DNA of 64,000 nucleotides from NCBI GenBank assembly GCA_963556495.2, contig OY747721.1, forward strand, positions 8,459,149-8,523,148, given 5' to 3'. Positions 12,803 through 24,600 of this stretch are shown here, in pieces (position 1 is the stretch's first letter; the number at the start of each line of letters is the position of its first letter). A model generated the notes under the pieces. The model was not told the DNA's origin and did no database searches. It saw nothing but the letters and a program-made list of their open reading frames with translations. The DNA is from Valencia hispanica. Its lineage: Eukaryota; Chordata; Actinopteri; Cyprinodontiformes; Valenciidae. The translations under genes were made by a program, and so were the position numbers.

Positions 12803-13572
12803 GTGGAGCAACCAGAGAAAGAGAACTTTAAGCTACTTTCACAACGTTTTATACCTTCGCACATAGGTTGGTGTATCTCAACACATTTTACCCTTTGTAA
12901 TAATATCCAGTTCTATCACACATATTAATCATACCTGTCTCTTATGATGGTCCCCTGTTTTGTATATTGCATGTATATTGGGATGAAGAGTGTAAAACCT
13001 ACAGTATGTTGCGATGTATTGGGAAGGCTACTGCCTTGCCTTGATATCATCAACTAATTTTTTTCTGTTTCAGTACTTGATGTCGTTGTTTGATCATCTG
13101 AGTATGAACGTTTATGCTCCTCACACTGTCTTTGAGTGCCCCCAAGTGGTCAGATGATTATTAGCTGGATTATTCAGAAACTACAATTGAATTCAGACAC
13201 TAAAAAAGACACGCAACCATTTCTTTTCACCCAGTGACATTAAATCTGACTACACTTTTTCTGTTTTAGCTCAGTAAGAATTACCAAAATGATTTATATT
13301 GTCTAATGATTGTACTCTATTGTAATCTATTGTCCATGATTGCTACTGTATGTCTAAACCATTTGGGAAACCATAAATTATCTTTTTTTAAACTTTTGCT
13401 AATCTCATTTAACATCTTAGAAAAATCAAAAGAAATCATGCAAGATATCAGAAATATGGACCTTCATCCTTGGGTACAGATTTCAGATACTTTAGGGTAC
13501 CACAGGAAGGAGACGAGTTGATCAACCCTAGGACACAAACTGAACCTTTGTGTAGATGCTGGCTGAAGCTGT

Positions 13573-13676
<104 letters not shown>

Positions 13677-13831
13677 GTATTGTATTGCATGCAAACACTA
13701 AGTTTCAGATGTTGGTCAAACTCCCCAGACGTGTCAGCCACTTTGAGCATTTAGATTCTACCTATGTTACTAGTTCACAGTCTGGAAAAATGAATCATCT
13801 CCTATTTTGACTCTCCGGCCTATTTGGATTA

Positions 13832-13925
13832 TTTCAGTTTAATTACATAGTGCCAATTTGCAGAAAATATAATCTCAAGGCATTTTACAAAATACAGTTA
13901 TTAAATGCAGTCAGAGACCAATTTA
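13832..13925 (-). mobile_element. L2-like LINE 3'-end fragment
   Basis: TACATAGTGCCAATTTGCAG, then TCAAGGCATTTTACAAAATA, resembles the 3' tail at 38139-38215. Only the tail is present. Confidence 0.55.
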
Positions 13926-14194
13926 CAGTCTGTTTACATAAATTAAAATTTAATCCTAGACATTAGAAAATGCAGTCAATGACATTTTATTATTCAAATT
14001 GGTAAAAAAAAAAAAAAGTATAAGTTTGAGGGTATAAGTATGAAATCCAGGAGATTGCATCAAATCACAGACTTGCAGCAATCACTCCTCCTACAAGATG
14101 TTAGCTCTCATAGTAAAGTAAAATTTCCAATTGCAGGTAAAAACAATTTTTAACTTGAAGATAAGACTGCTTACTGATGATTTGACCAGAATAT

Positions 14195-14345
14195 GTTGAT
14201 TTCTTCTGCGATGGACTGGCGACTTGTCCAGGGCGTACCCCGCCTCTCGCCCCGTGACTGCTGGAGATAGGCACCAAACCCCCCCCCCCCCCCCCCCCCC
14301 CACAACCCTGCACAGTATGGACGGGTACAGATAATGGATGGATGC
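14195..14345 (+). repeat. SINE 3' fragment with long poly(C)
   Basis: GCGATGGACTGGCGACTTGTC, then GCGTACCCCGCCTCTCGCC and an ATGGATGGATG tail are the 3' half of a common teleost SINE. A 23-base C run (14279-14301) interrupts it. Confidence 0.8.
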
Positions 14346-15429
14346 TGATTTATTTTCCCTCTATTTGTAATTTTCAGACCTAACAGGGTTTCAGACTGTT
14401 TTAGACCCAGGAATATGCCACATTTTTCAAGTGAAAAGGGAACCTAGAAGCTGAGGAATAATGTTTGCAATTCCTAAAGGGTTTCATTTTGTCAAAAAAA
14501 GAGATCTATTAACTTTTTGAAGGGGTGCACGTAGGGCATAGCTGTCAAATTTGATGCTGTTTGTATTGGTCTGAACTTTGGCTGCCTGGGTTCCACTGAC
14601 GGTTATGTATTACCCCTTGAAAGCACATCAGAGGGCCAGACCTATAGCCACTGGAGTAAACGACACTGAGTGAAAAATCCACTGCAAAGCAGACCACACC
14701 AATATTCACTCAGGAGATTTATTTTGCAGCTACAAATGTGTAGATTAATCAACTACCTCAAGCAAATATCACATCCACTAGAGAAAAACACATGGAACTG
14801 ATATACTGTTAAGATATATCAATGTTGTGTTTGACCTCAATTAATGTTTCTTATTATTCTCATTTAGATAATAAAGATATGTTTAAAGACTTTAGTTTGA
14901 AGTGCCCAGAACTTCAGACAAATTTAGCTGGATTCGGTCCAGATTGTACTTCTGAAGAATGACAGTGCCACAGTGGCTTTCATAAATTTCTCTGCAGCAG
15001 GAAACACAATTTTCAGTCTCCAAAATGTATTATGCTGCAGCCCAACCTTATTATTATCCAGACTGTTATTGCTCACTACCTGTAGCACTGGGTTTCCTGT
15101 AGCTCTAATGACACGTTGCTACTTTCATTATACACTGAAAGGAGATCTAATGCTCTCAACACACGATTAACTACCTCATTATTGTAGCCAGTTTCTTTTT
15201 ATCTTGTGTGTATTTTGAAACAATTGTTTGATTCATGAGCTGCGTTTCAACTATTTGTTCCTATTTGTTCTGCATATAGACTACTATATTGTGAGTCTGA
15301 CATTTTGTAGAGGTGTTTGAAGGAATTTGTGATATTGGCACGTAAAAGTCATGTTCTCTCTGTTGTTTTCTAAACACAGAAGGTTAATCACAGCACAGAG
15401 TCTGTGTGGACATGTCTTAATCAGGCTTG

Positions 15430-16470
15430 TACAGCTGAACACTGCAGTTTTACTCTATTCTTTCTAATAAAACTGTTCAAGCTCTGTCAGGTTGGTGGGG
15501 ATCAGCTGTGTAAGACCTTTTTCAAGTCCAGCAACAATGTTTCTATCTGGCTGAAGTCTGGGCTTTGACTGGACCACTCCAGAACATCCACGTTGTTGTC
15601 TTCAAACCATTTCTGTGTAGTTTTACCTGGATGCTGAAGCCATAGTTCTCTTGCAGACAGGAAAAAATTTGCCCTCCAAGATTTCCTGGTGATGGTCTTA
15701 AATGGAGCGTTCCATTTGTAGTTAGGAAAACTGGAACACCCCCTGAAGTTGGACTTCGCACTCAGAAAGTCGGAGACCTTTTTGCACCGACTTTGACTTT
15801 CAATATGGCTGCTCATTGCATCAACAGTAAGTTGTGGTGGAAACATGCTTATTTTACAAAACATACTTGTTAGAGTGCGTCTAAAATTTGTGTTACATGT
15901 AGAACCTGCAAAACTGAAGGTACAGTTTAAAACAATGTTTGTAAGAGGTACTACCAACAATGACAGCGTGGGCTTTGCCATTTTGGAATCCCGACTTAGC
16001 CAACTACGTTAACAGGAATGCTGTTTACTTGGCTCCGAGTTCCTAGGTAAATGGAAAGCTCCCTGAACTCCAAGGGATGCTCAGTGCCTTAGGTATTTTT
16101 TGTATCCATCCCCTGATTTATACTTTTCAATAATTGTTTCTCTGATTTGCTTGGAGTGTTGTTTTGTCTTCATGCTGTATTGATAGCCAGAAATAGGGAT
16201 CAACCTATTTGATTTCTGTTCAAATAGGTCAGTCTGTTTAAAGGGGGTGAACATTTATGCAATCACTTATTTCATTTTAAACATATTTTTTTCAGTTCTT
16301 ATTATATTGTATACGTTTGTTTTTACTTTGAAATTAATGTATTTTTTGGTATTTTTATTTCTGTGAAAAAAACAAATACTGTTGATCATGATTGACTAAT
16401 AAAATCAAAAGGGAAAAAAAATAAAACATTCAAGGGGGTGCATACTTTTCATGGGGACTGTATTGTTGAA
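15430..16470 (-). mobile_element. decayed Tc1/mariner-like element, different subfamily
   Basis: Its right end is GGGGTGCATACTTTTCATGGGGACTGTA. Antisense transposase remnants occur at 15480-15700 (CTGAAGTCTGGGCTTTGACTGG). An internal segment at about 15702-16066 appears to be a separate insertion. Confidence 0.6.
15702..16066. mobile_element. small element nested in the Tc1 relic
   Basis: Its ends carry imperfect inverted repeats: TGGAGCGTTCCATTTGTAG at left against AAATGGAAAGCTCCC at right. Tc1-type sequence continues on both sides. No transposase is seen, and the target duplication is not clear. Confidence 0.45.
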
Positions 16471-16734
16471 CCTTGTCTCTTTCCATGACAGTCCTTAATT
16501 AATCTTTTGCGGCTAATAACTGTGTGTACTTTCTTTTTTTAAATAGAAAGCACTGCTGACTCAGTGGTTCAGTGTTTATCTCAACCAAATCAATCAATCA
16601 AATTTTATTTATAAAAGCACTTTATAACAACCACAGATTGCTCAAAACGCTGGACAGTGATAAAAGCAGGAATAAATCAAATAAAATAGAATAGAATGAA
16701 AATACAAATATTTATCTGTGTTTCTTTCTTTGGC

Positions 16735-17066
16735 ATCAGCTGTTGGGGTATCAGCATCAGAGCCAGTGACTTAAAACGGCTAAACAACCTGATAAAGAAG
16801 GTTCTGGTTCTGTTCTCGGCACTACTGTGGAACCACTGGAGATGATGATACAGAGAAAGATTCTTCTTAAAATACAAAAAATATGGACAACCCTAAGCAT
16901 CCTCTTAATGAGACTATCCTGCAACAACAGTGTCTTCAGTCAGATCGCTACAGGAAATCTTTCATGTCCACAGCCATCATGATCTCCTTAAAGAATTCAT
17001 TGTATGAGCTACAACAACACTTAATTTTCTTCTGGGCTCAAGAAAGTATTTTTGAATTGAATTTTG
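16735..17066 (+). mobile_element. Rex1-like LINE 3' fragment
   Basis: Resembles 40895-41243 of the large LINE (end of the reverse transcriptase C-terminal region and the tail AAAGTATTTTTGAATTGAATT), with small indels and stops. It is truncated at its 5' end, as is usual for LINE copies. Confidence 0.8.
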
Positions 17067-17069
17067 TTT

Positions 17070-19135
17070 ACACTGTTTTTTCCCTATAGAAATCACACCT
17101 GGCTGTGTGCTTCTGTGCTTAGCAGTGTTTCTTAGACTCTGCCACTGATTTGGCTATTGCTACCATTAACTATTTTTACTTTCTTTGTTTTTGTTGTTTT
17201 CTTCCTAAACTGAGTCAATGATGGAGCTATTGCTATACTTCACTTGGTTTACGTTCTATTTTTTCCTTAAAGAAAGTACTCCTGACTCAGTGTTTATCTG
17301 TGGCTATCATTTAGCCAAGTTTCTTTAATGGACGGGGTCATTAAATGAGCTGTTGCTAGCAAAAGCTCTGTTTACTCGTTGTTTTTCTTTCCATTAGGAG
17401 TACACCTAGAATTGTGCTGCTGTGTATGCTCCGTGTCTCTTTCCTGTTCTTCAAATTCACAGCTAGCTGTGGCAGATGACGGCTTGCCTCACACAGAGCC
17501 TAATTCTATTGGAGCTATCCTCTTTACTCAGAAGAGCTGGCTTCTTTCCACTGTTGCCACATGATTTTTCTGAGAGACAGATCATCAGGTTTCACAAATT
17601 AGCAGTACGTGAATAGTTAAATCTGACTCCATTGTTTGGACTGTATGTACAGGAATCTAAATCTGAATACTAGACCCAATTGTATTGGAATGACTCGAAT
17701 TGATTTGACCTGAATTTGAACCAAATTAGATTTTAATAATTGGATATGATGGGATCTACTAGTCTTTTATGAATACATTTGTTCTAAACCGGCCCTATAT
17801 AGAAAACTGAACTGAATTTTAACGTCACATGTGACTTTAACAAAAAATTAAACACAAACAAAAAACCACCCGTTTACTGGTTTGAGGTATTTTTGATGGC
17901 AGTTAGCTCTAATATTACTACATTTTTAGATGAAAATGTGTTGGTTGCCCTAGTGAGTTATTTCTGCTGTAATTGTTCAAAAGTCTGTGAGAACTTGCTG
18001 AAAATTCATGTCAACAGCAGAGATGAAAGGTCAGACCGCTACTGGGAGGTGTGCCAGGGAGAAACATTAATGAGCAACATTATCCCCTACCCACTGTCTT
18101 CAGTGCAACACACCATAGCATGCAAGCAGCCAAGGTTATTGCTGGATTTCCTTTAGTTCAATATCGGGCGCTTTGCTCAGGCCATGCAGTGAATTTTTCA
18201 AGACCTTGGATTTCTCACATAAAACCAGGATTTCTTGTTTTAATCTTTCTATCAAAGCAAACCAGGTAGAATGGCTTTGTCTGTTATATATCCTGTTTTG
18301 GAAGGCATCTATAAAGCTAGGTGTATGTACTGCAGTATGTGGGAACAGATTGATTATTTTGCTGTTTTCAGATTGTGCAGAGTAATTATGCTTTATTTAC
18401 AAATTTGGAAACTGCAGCACTAAAATCCAAACAGTCCAGCCTGGCTGGTGGTACCTGCCTTTGAGCCTTACAAATGTACATGCTATATGATTTGTCTGCA
18501 GAGGTCTCTTACTTTCTCCCACTCTCATTCTGTATCCCTCCATATTGAGCTTTTATAGCTCTTCTATCTGTTTTGGTCCTTTAGGATTGGATAGTTTTAA
18601 ATCTCTGCACTCATTCTCTAACTTTGTTTAATCTTTTTGGTTCATTTTTGGACATTTGCTCCATCTTTCTGGAATGAGACCCAGGTCCCTTCAGAGTTCT
18701 GGCAGTCAGACTGTGGCAGATGTTTAAATTCACACTAGACAGAAAGCTATTAAAACATGAGAAAGAATATTAGTCCATTTAGTCCAGCAATTAGGGGGGG
18801 ATTTCTGGAAAAGTCGCAGATTTAAAAGTATCATTGCCCATCTGCTAATGTTACTGTTTGTGGCTGAGATATGAAAATATTTAACTACTACTGGTAATTA
18901 GAACTTTGATGTCCCATATCCCTGATTCCAATCTCTCACATTAGTGTGGAGGCTCAATTTTAAATGTGGAAGCTACAGGTTCTATTGGATAAACTGATTT
19001 TCAACATACTCTTGAATCCAAAATTGTGCATTTTATAAATAACACGTTCCCTTATTATGACTAGCTGTGTTTATAATTTAAAAAAGTTTGGCGATGTATC
19101 TCTGGGAACCCTTCTGGTTCATTTTCAGTCAGGAT
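17070..19135. other. intergenic, nothing recognised
   Basis: No gene or clear repeat was identified. An 87-codon frame at 17893-18156 shows no recognised family and overlaps other open frames. Confidence 0.4.
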
Positions 19136-19189
19136 TTGGGTCCTGATGAAACCAGTTGAGTATTCCCTCCCTGGAAGCTGCGTGTCCCA

Positions 19190-19540
19190 ACTCATTCATC
19201 ACATGTCCAGTACAAAAGCACTCCAGCTAATGTGCCGTATATTAGCAGCTTCATTGTCTCCCTGCATGTAGACCACGCCGGGGGGATGCTGCGGCACCTG
19301 AGCCAGAAGGCAGACTGATGCAGATGATTAACACTGGCAGGGCAGAGTTGATACATGATAAACAAACAAACAGGCCGCCCAGTTGCTGTTCTGAGGAAGC
19401 GGCGACTAGCTTGTGCCATCTGTTGTGTGAATAACTTTGCCTTTGCATGCTCATCGGCATCAATAACACACGAGGACATAGAGAGCGAAGAGAGCTCTTT
19501 GATTTTTAATAATTCTCCTCCACATTTGTGCACATAAGCA
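19190..19540. promoter_or_regulatory. candidate conserved non-coding element
   Basis: About 350 bases of relatively GC-rich, repeat-free sequence about 2 kb beyond the svil 3' end. Both strands are open in the same interval (113 codons on minus), which can reflect composition and not coding. No family was recognised. This is a guess from texture. Confidence 0.25.
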
Positions 19541-21240
19541 GCATAGAAAACCCCTGAGGAGATGGATTTACACGTGCAGTTCTAAATAAACAGGTGTTGT
19601 TTAAAACAGCTATTGCAATGTATGAGGCACGAAGAGCCTTGGTAAAATTTATGAAGAATTATTATTTTCATATAAACAAAGTCATTTAATTTGTTTTACA
19701 GATTTTTATTTTTTGATAAATATTTCATAGTCATAGGAGTCAGAGATTTGAAGTAAAAAGTTTTACAGGTTAAAGGCTGAACAAATAGCACCCTCTGGTG
19801 GTTAATACAAAGAAAACATCTCTATTAACTTCCTGTGGGAAAAAAGGGTTCTCTACGTCATCCAACTAAATTATAAATTCCCTTCTGCAATCATCACAGA
19901 GCAGCATAATCAAGACTGTAAATTTAATTTTGAGAAAAAAGGTGATATGGATGCATAAATGATTGTAAATTATATTCTTAGCCCTCAAAATCAAATATTA
20001 GCCAAATTTTTTACAGCTTATGGCTCATAATAATGTTAATCAATGCAATCCACTAACGTCTCACTGGAGCCTTCATGTTTCTGTTCACTGCGTTGAAAGA
20101 ACATTACATCAATCCCGAACAGCTCCAGACTGTAGACCCAGTCACCATCTTCCCTGCATGAATGAATCCTTACATTATCTTTGGAAACGTCTGGAGGTGG
20201 ATAGCTTTTATCAACAGAACTCCCAATTTTCAAAGTTTTTCGTTTTATAATTATATGCTTACTACTTCAAGAAAAGGAAAAGTAAAACAAAACTTACAAG
20301 ATACAAATAGGTTGTAGCCCACCATCATTTTTCATCTTCCATTGTGCAAACCTGGAGATTCACACTTATAATCTGAAACAAGAATGATCAAGGGTGGCAC
20401 GGCCAGGTTTTTTTTCTACATACTGGCTTGGATATCCTCCCTTAATAAATAAAATCATTGTGAATTTACTTTCTAAGGTTATCGTTGATGATCTGAAACA
20501 TGTCTGTGTGACAAAAAAGCAAAAAGAAGAAGAAATTTCTAACGGGGCCATAGATATTTATGGTTTCTGTTATTTGATGAATATTAATAGTAAACTCTCT
20601 TTTCACCCTGTAAATTGAGTGGATAATTGTGATAACTTGATCTAGGTATTTATGTTTACATGTTCAAAAAAAGACAAAATAGCCACTGGCATTTTTTTAT
20701 TTTAAAAGAAATACTGATGATTTCGTTCCCAGACCTGACTCGACCAATACTACAGATACAATTGATCACAAACAAGATGAAGATTGCCATGAATGAAAAC
20801 AGCATTACAAAAAAGAAACAAAAAAAACAGACCCAAACTCACAGACAGTTTTCTAAGTGGCGTTTCAACACAAAGATACTTAGTTTTCTTATACAGGAAG
20901 TTTATGCAGCAGTTTCTCACTCACGTTCTCTCATAGACACACTATGACACATGTAATGCTTTTAAAGTTCAGCACTTACCCAAACTTAAACACACACATT
21001 CTCGAGAAATACGAAAAAATACGGTATATGAAGACAGAAGGCTTAGCTTTGGTCCAAAACAACCAGAAGGAAGTTGAGAAGAGCCCAAATAAAGGATTAA
21101 TATTTGGTACCAAATAATACAGGTGATGAGTTTTAGTTGGTTTCCTGCAGATGTAAAGTTCAAAAACAAAAATAAATTGTGGAAAAAGTTCGTTATCTGA
21201 GCAAAAAGATTGGTTTGAACCAATCAAACTGATTTGTTTT
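19541..21240. other. intergenic, downstream of svil
   Basis: AT-rich sequence with no recognised gene or repeat. Confidence 0.4.
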
Positions 21241-21246
21241 GACAAC

Positions 21247-21252
21247 TTTATT
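21247..21252 (-). promoter_or_regulatory. candidate poly(A) signal AATAAA for svil
   Basis: Canonical AATAAA on the minus strand (TTTATT on plus), 340 bases after the svil stop codon. It is the nearest canonical hexamer I see on this strand. Confidence 0.5.
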
Positions 21253-21591
21253 GAGCAGCCCCCTGTTGACAGAGCCTGCTCTTTCAGTTTATATGAAAAA
21301 AGGTTTTAAACCATAAACAAAAAATAATTTGTCATAAACAAACATTAACAGTATCTTACATATTTATAATAGTATGAAAGGAAAAGATTAATTGCACATT
21401 ATTTCTGGGTAAAATGTTTCAGAGAATGAATAGCATAAAAAATGGCACAGTTATTAAAACCAAATACATTTACATTTTTTAGTTTACAAATGAGGATTTA
21501 AGAGGAATAAAAATGTAATAAAAGCTGCAGAGAAAAGTTTAAAAAAGACCCAAAACATAGTAACCGAAGAACAACGGAGAACAGCACATTT
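21247..21591 (-). other. svil: svil 3' UTR (inferred)
   Basis: This is the sequence between the stop codon and the first good polyadenylation signal on the minus strand. It is AT-rich with no repeats recognised. Its extent is inferred from the AATAAA at 21247-21252; cleavage would fall about 10-30 bases further left. Confidence 0.5.
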
Positions 21592-21678
21592 TTAAAATAA
21601 ACCCTTGCTCTTCTTCAGATTCTTCTGCTTCCAGTTAGGCAGGGCGTTAAACTCAACTCGACTCATCTCGAAAAGCGT
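21592..21678 (-). CDS. svil: svil last coding exon (villin headpiece C-terminus)
   Basis: Residues 1377-1404 and TAA stop: [28 protein letters not shown]. The pattern F-MSR-EF-ALP-WKQ--LKK-KGLF closes the headpiece three-helix fold; the basic KKSKGLF end is the usual actin-facing tail. Acceptor TTGCCCTGCAG. The 3' UTR follows directly. Confidence 0.97.
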   Translation of the reverse strand, partial: TLFEMSRVEFNALPNWKQKNLKKSKGLF

Positions 21679-24600
21679 CTGCAGGGCAACAAACAGCACG
21701 CATGAATATCAGTATATAGATTTCATGTATTTTGAGCACAAATATGAACTATGGTGAGGGTTGTGAAACCTTGAAGTCCTGGTCTGACAGGTAGTCCTCC
21801 ACGCGTAAAGGATCCACTCCCTCTGGCAGAGGCTTCATGGTCAGCTCCTCGATGGAGTACTGCTGCTTACTGAGTCTGGACAGTGCCTCTTTCACCAGGA
21901 TCACTTTGCTCTTAGAGCTTCCAGCCTGCATGTTGTACACACAAACACTTCATATAAAACTTTCAGAAATAATAGATTATGATGAAGAAGTAGTGTTGGT
22001 CACCTTAGAGTTGATGCTGGTTTCCTTCTCCCAGTATGGAAAGATGTTTGTGAACGTGAGGGGCTCAAAGCCTGCGAGGACCAGATAGGCCAGAGGAGGG
22101 CGCCGAGGATTCTTCTCTGGAAATCAGCAAGACGATATTTTAAGAAAATATCAGCTGAAATTTAATTTTTTGTCCAAATGTTTATGAAGGGTTTTATGGT
22201 AACAGTTGCAATAAAACAACTACTTCAAGAAAACCTGACAGAATCAGCCTATTTGTTTGGAAAGTCAAGTGAATTCCAAGAAATGGATGACTTTTACATT
22301 TTTTACCCCGTTCACTTCTTCACATTTTACCACATCACTATCAAAAACTCATAACATATTTTACAGGAACATGATACAACAGCACAAAATTCCAATTGTT
22401 ATCTGGAAGTAAATGGATATATGCAAACAAAGTTGCATGTTCTCCCCGTGGATGTGTGAGTTCTCTCCGGGTACTCCGGCTTCCTCCCACAGTCCAAAAA
22501 CTGTTAGTTTAATTGATCTCTGAGGTGTGAGGAGTGCGAGTGTGTGTTTGTAAACTGTCTCTCTGTGTTCCCCTGAGATGGACTGGCGGCCTGTTCAGCT
22601 TTCTACCCCGTCTCCCACCCAATGACCGCTAGCCAAAGGAACCAGCCCCCATGAGACCCTGTAGAGACAAGCTGATATGCACAACAGATGTCCTGGTGTA
22701 CAAGCAGCAAGGTGACAGGGAAATGGAAGCACAAGGTATAAAATAAAATAAGAATCGGATAAAAAGGAAACCATAGAGATTTGATTTGACATAGAGTAAG
22801 GGCAAATTTAACATGAGATTTTTTTTTCTACAGATATTAAAAACAACTCAGATTCCATGAAATGTGCAACTCAATTGAATCATAATAAAAAAACATCCAA
22901 TGTGGCTAAAACCTTTCAAGAAGGTTAGTGGTGGATTTCCACCGGTGAACATCAAGGGAAGCGACATTGAGATAGTGGACTCTCACTGCTGCCTGCCAAG
23001 GACAGCCTGGAGAGCAGGGAGCGCTCCTCATAACCTTTCTGACTCTGCGGAAGCGTTATGCTATCTTCTATGATGTTTTCTGTTGGAGCAGCAGCTCAAC
23101 AACTGAGAGGGAATGGCCGGTCAGTAATCAATGAGGCCAGCTCTGTCCTAGGATGTCACTCCGACTCGATGCAGGTGGTGGGAGACAGGAGAGCGACATA
23201 TATGACACTATTAAAGAACTGTAGAGCTACTTCACTGACAGGCTGCTGCTTCCTAAATGCACAAAGGAGTATTATCTTAGATTGTTCATCTCAACAGCTG
23301 TTGCAAAATGTAATAATCACTGCTCTACTCTACTGTAAAGCTCATCATCCTGTAACATTAAGTATATGTATATGACCCCTCACTGGGCTGATGCCCAGAC
23401 GTGAAAACACAGAACACACAGTTGAGTCAAAGGGCCGAAACGTGTCAGCTTTAACCTTTGCAGTACTGCAGCACGGTCTCCATGGCGCACTTCCTCTCAC
23501 TGTCCCAGCGCATCTTTGCTGATCCAGTGCACTGAGTGTCCTCCGGCTGGCTGCCCTGCCACAGATACACCTCCATACGGTTGTCCAGAAGAAACAATGC
23601 TGAGGAAGAAATGACATGAGAAATAGATAAGATAGAGTCTAGCAGAAATAGATAAAGGTTCATAAAAGCTGCTGGAAACGCTTAATTTTTTTTATTTCAG
23701 ATTAGGAATGACTCTATGGAGTAAAGATACAGAACTCCCAGGTACAGTGTTACAAAAGATGTTCCATAATTTGTAGGGGTGTAATGGTACATGTATTCGT
23801 ACAACCCTGTTTGTTCGGTACGCACGTGTACCGAACAAATACAACTGTTTTCTACCTGATTACATGCAGAATGTCTATGTACGGAACTCAGATCACAGTG
23901 CAACGTTCCGCAGCGCAACTTTAAAAAGTAACACCAAAACCCCCCTGAAAGGACTCCCAGCTACCACTAAACTCTGGGTGTTTCTCAATGCCAAGGAACC
24001 TCGCCTTGATACCTTGGTCCCGGCCCGGTTGCCTAGGAGACACGTCATCAGGGACCGCCAAGGCGTGTTCCAATGTTCATGTGCTACGTTAAGCTAACTG
24101 ACCGAGGATACATGGGAGATTCCTTGATGCCTTCCCTCGGTCAAAAATTTCCCAGAATACATTGCGGTATTTTTGAAGTTGCAGATTCGGTTGATAGCAG
24201 GTACTAACTCGCTTTCACATTTGATTTAACCAATATATACACAGTTAAAAAAAGTAAAACTCTCGTTATACATCTGTACTGAAACTTATACGTATAAAAT
24301 ATAACAATGGGCGGAATGTAAACAGAAGCGCGTAAGCAAAAGGCGGGCCCTGGGCAGCCGCGGTCACGTGATGTCAGTCTGTTCCATTTAACTGTTTTCT
24401 TTGACCAAGGAAGGACAGTGTCCTCGTAAGCAAGGCGCCTCGCCTACCGAGGCATTGCCTTGGTAGGTGAGGCGCCTTGACATTGAGAAACACCCTCTAT
24501 TTGGGAATATTATTGGTAGCTACAGTAGAAAAAGAAACACTAAAGCACAGTAGCATCCAATCAGCACAAACTCCTTATTTTGCATAAAATGCAAGCACTG

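Noticed and set aside
23345..23617. Alternative minus frame over exon Y
   Set aside because: Shadow of the true supervillin frame; Cys/Arg-rich with no family match.
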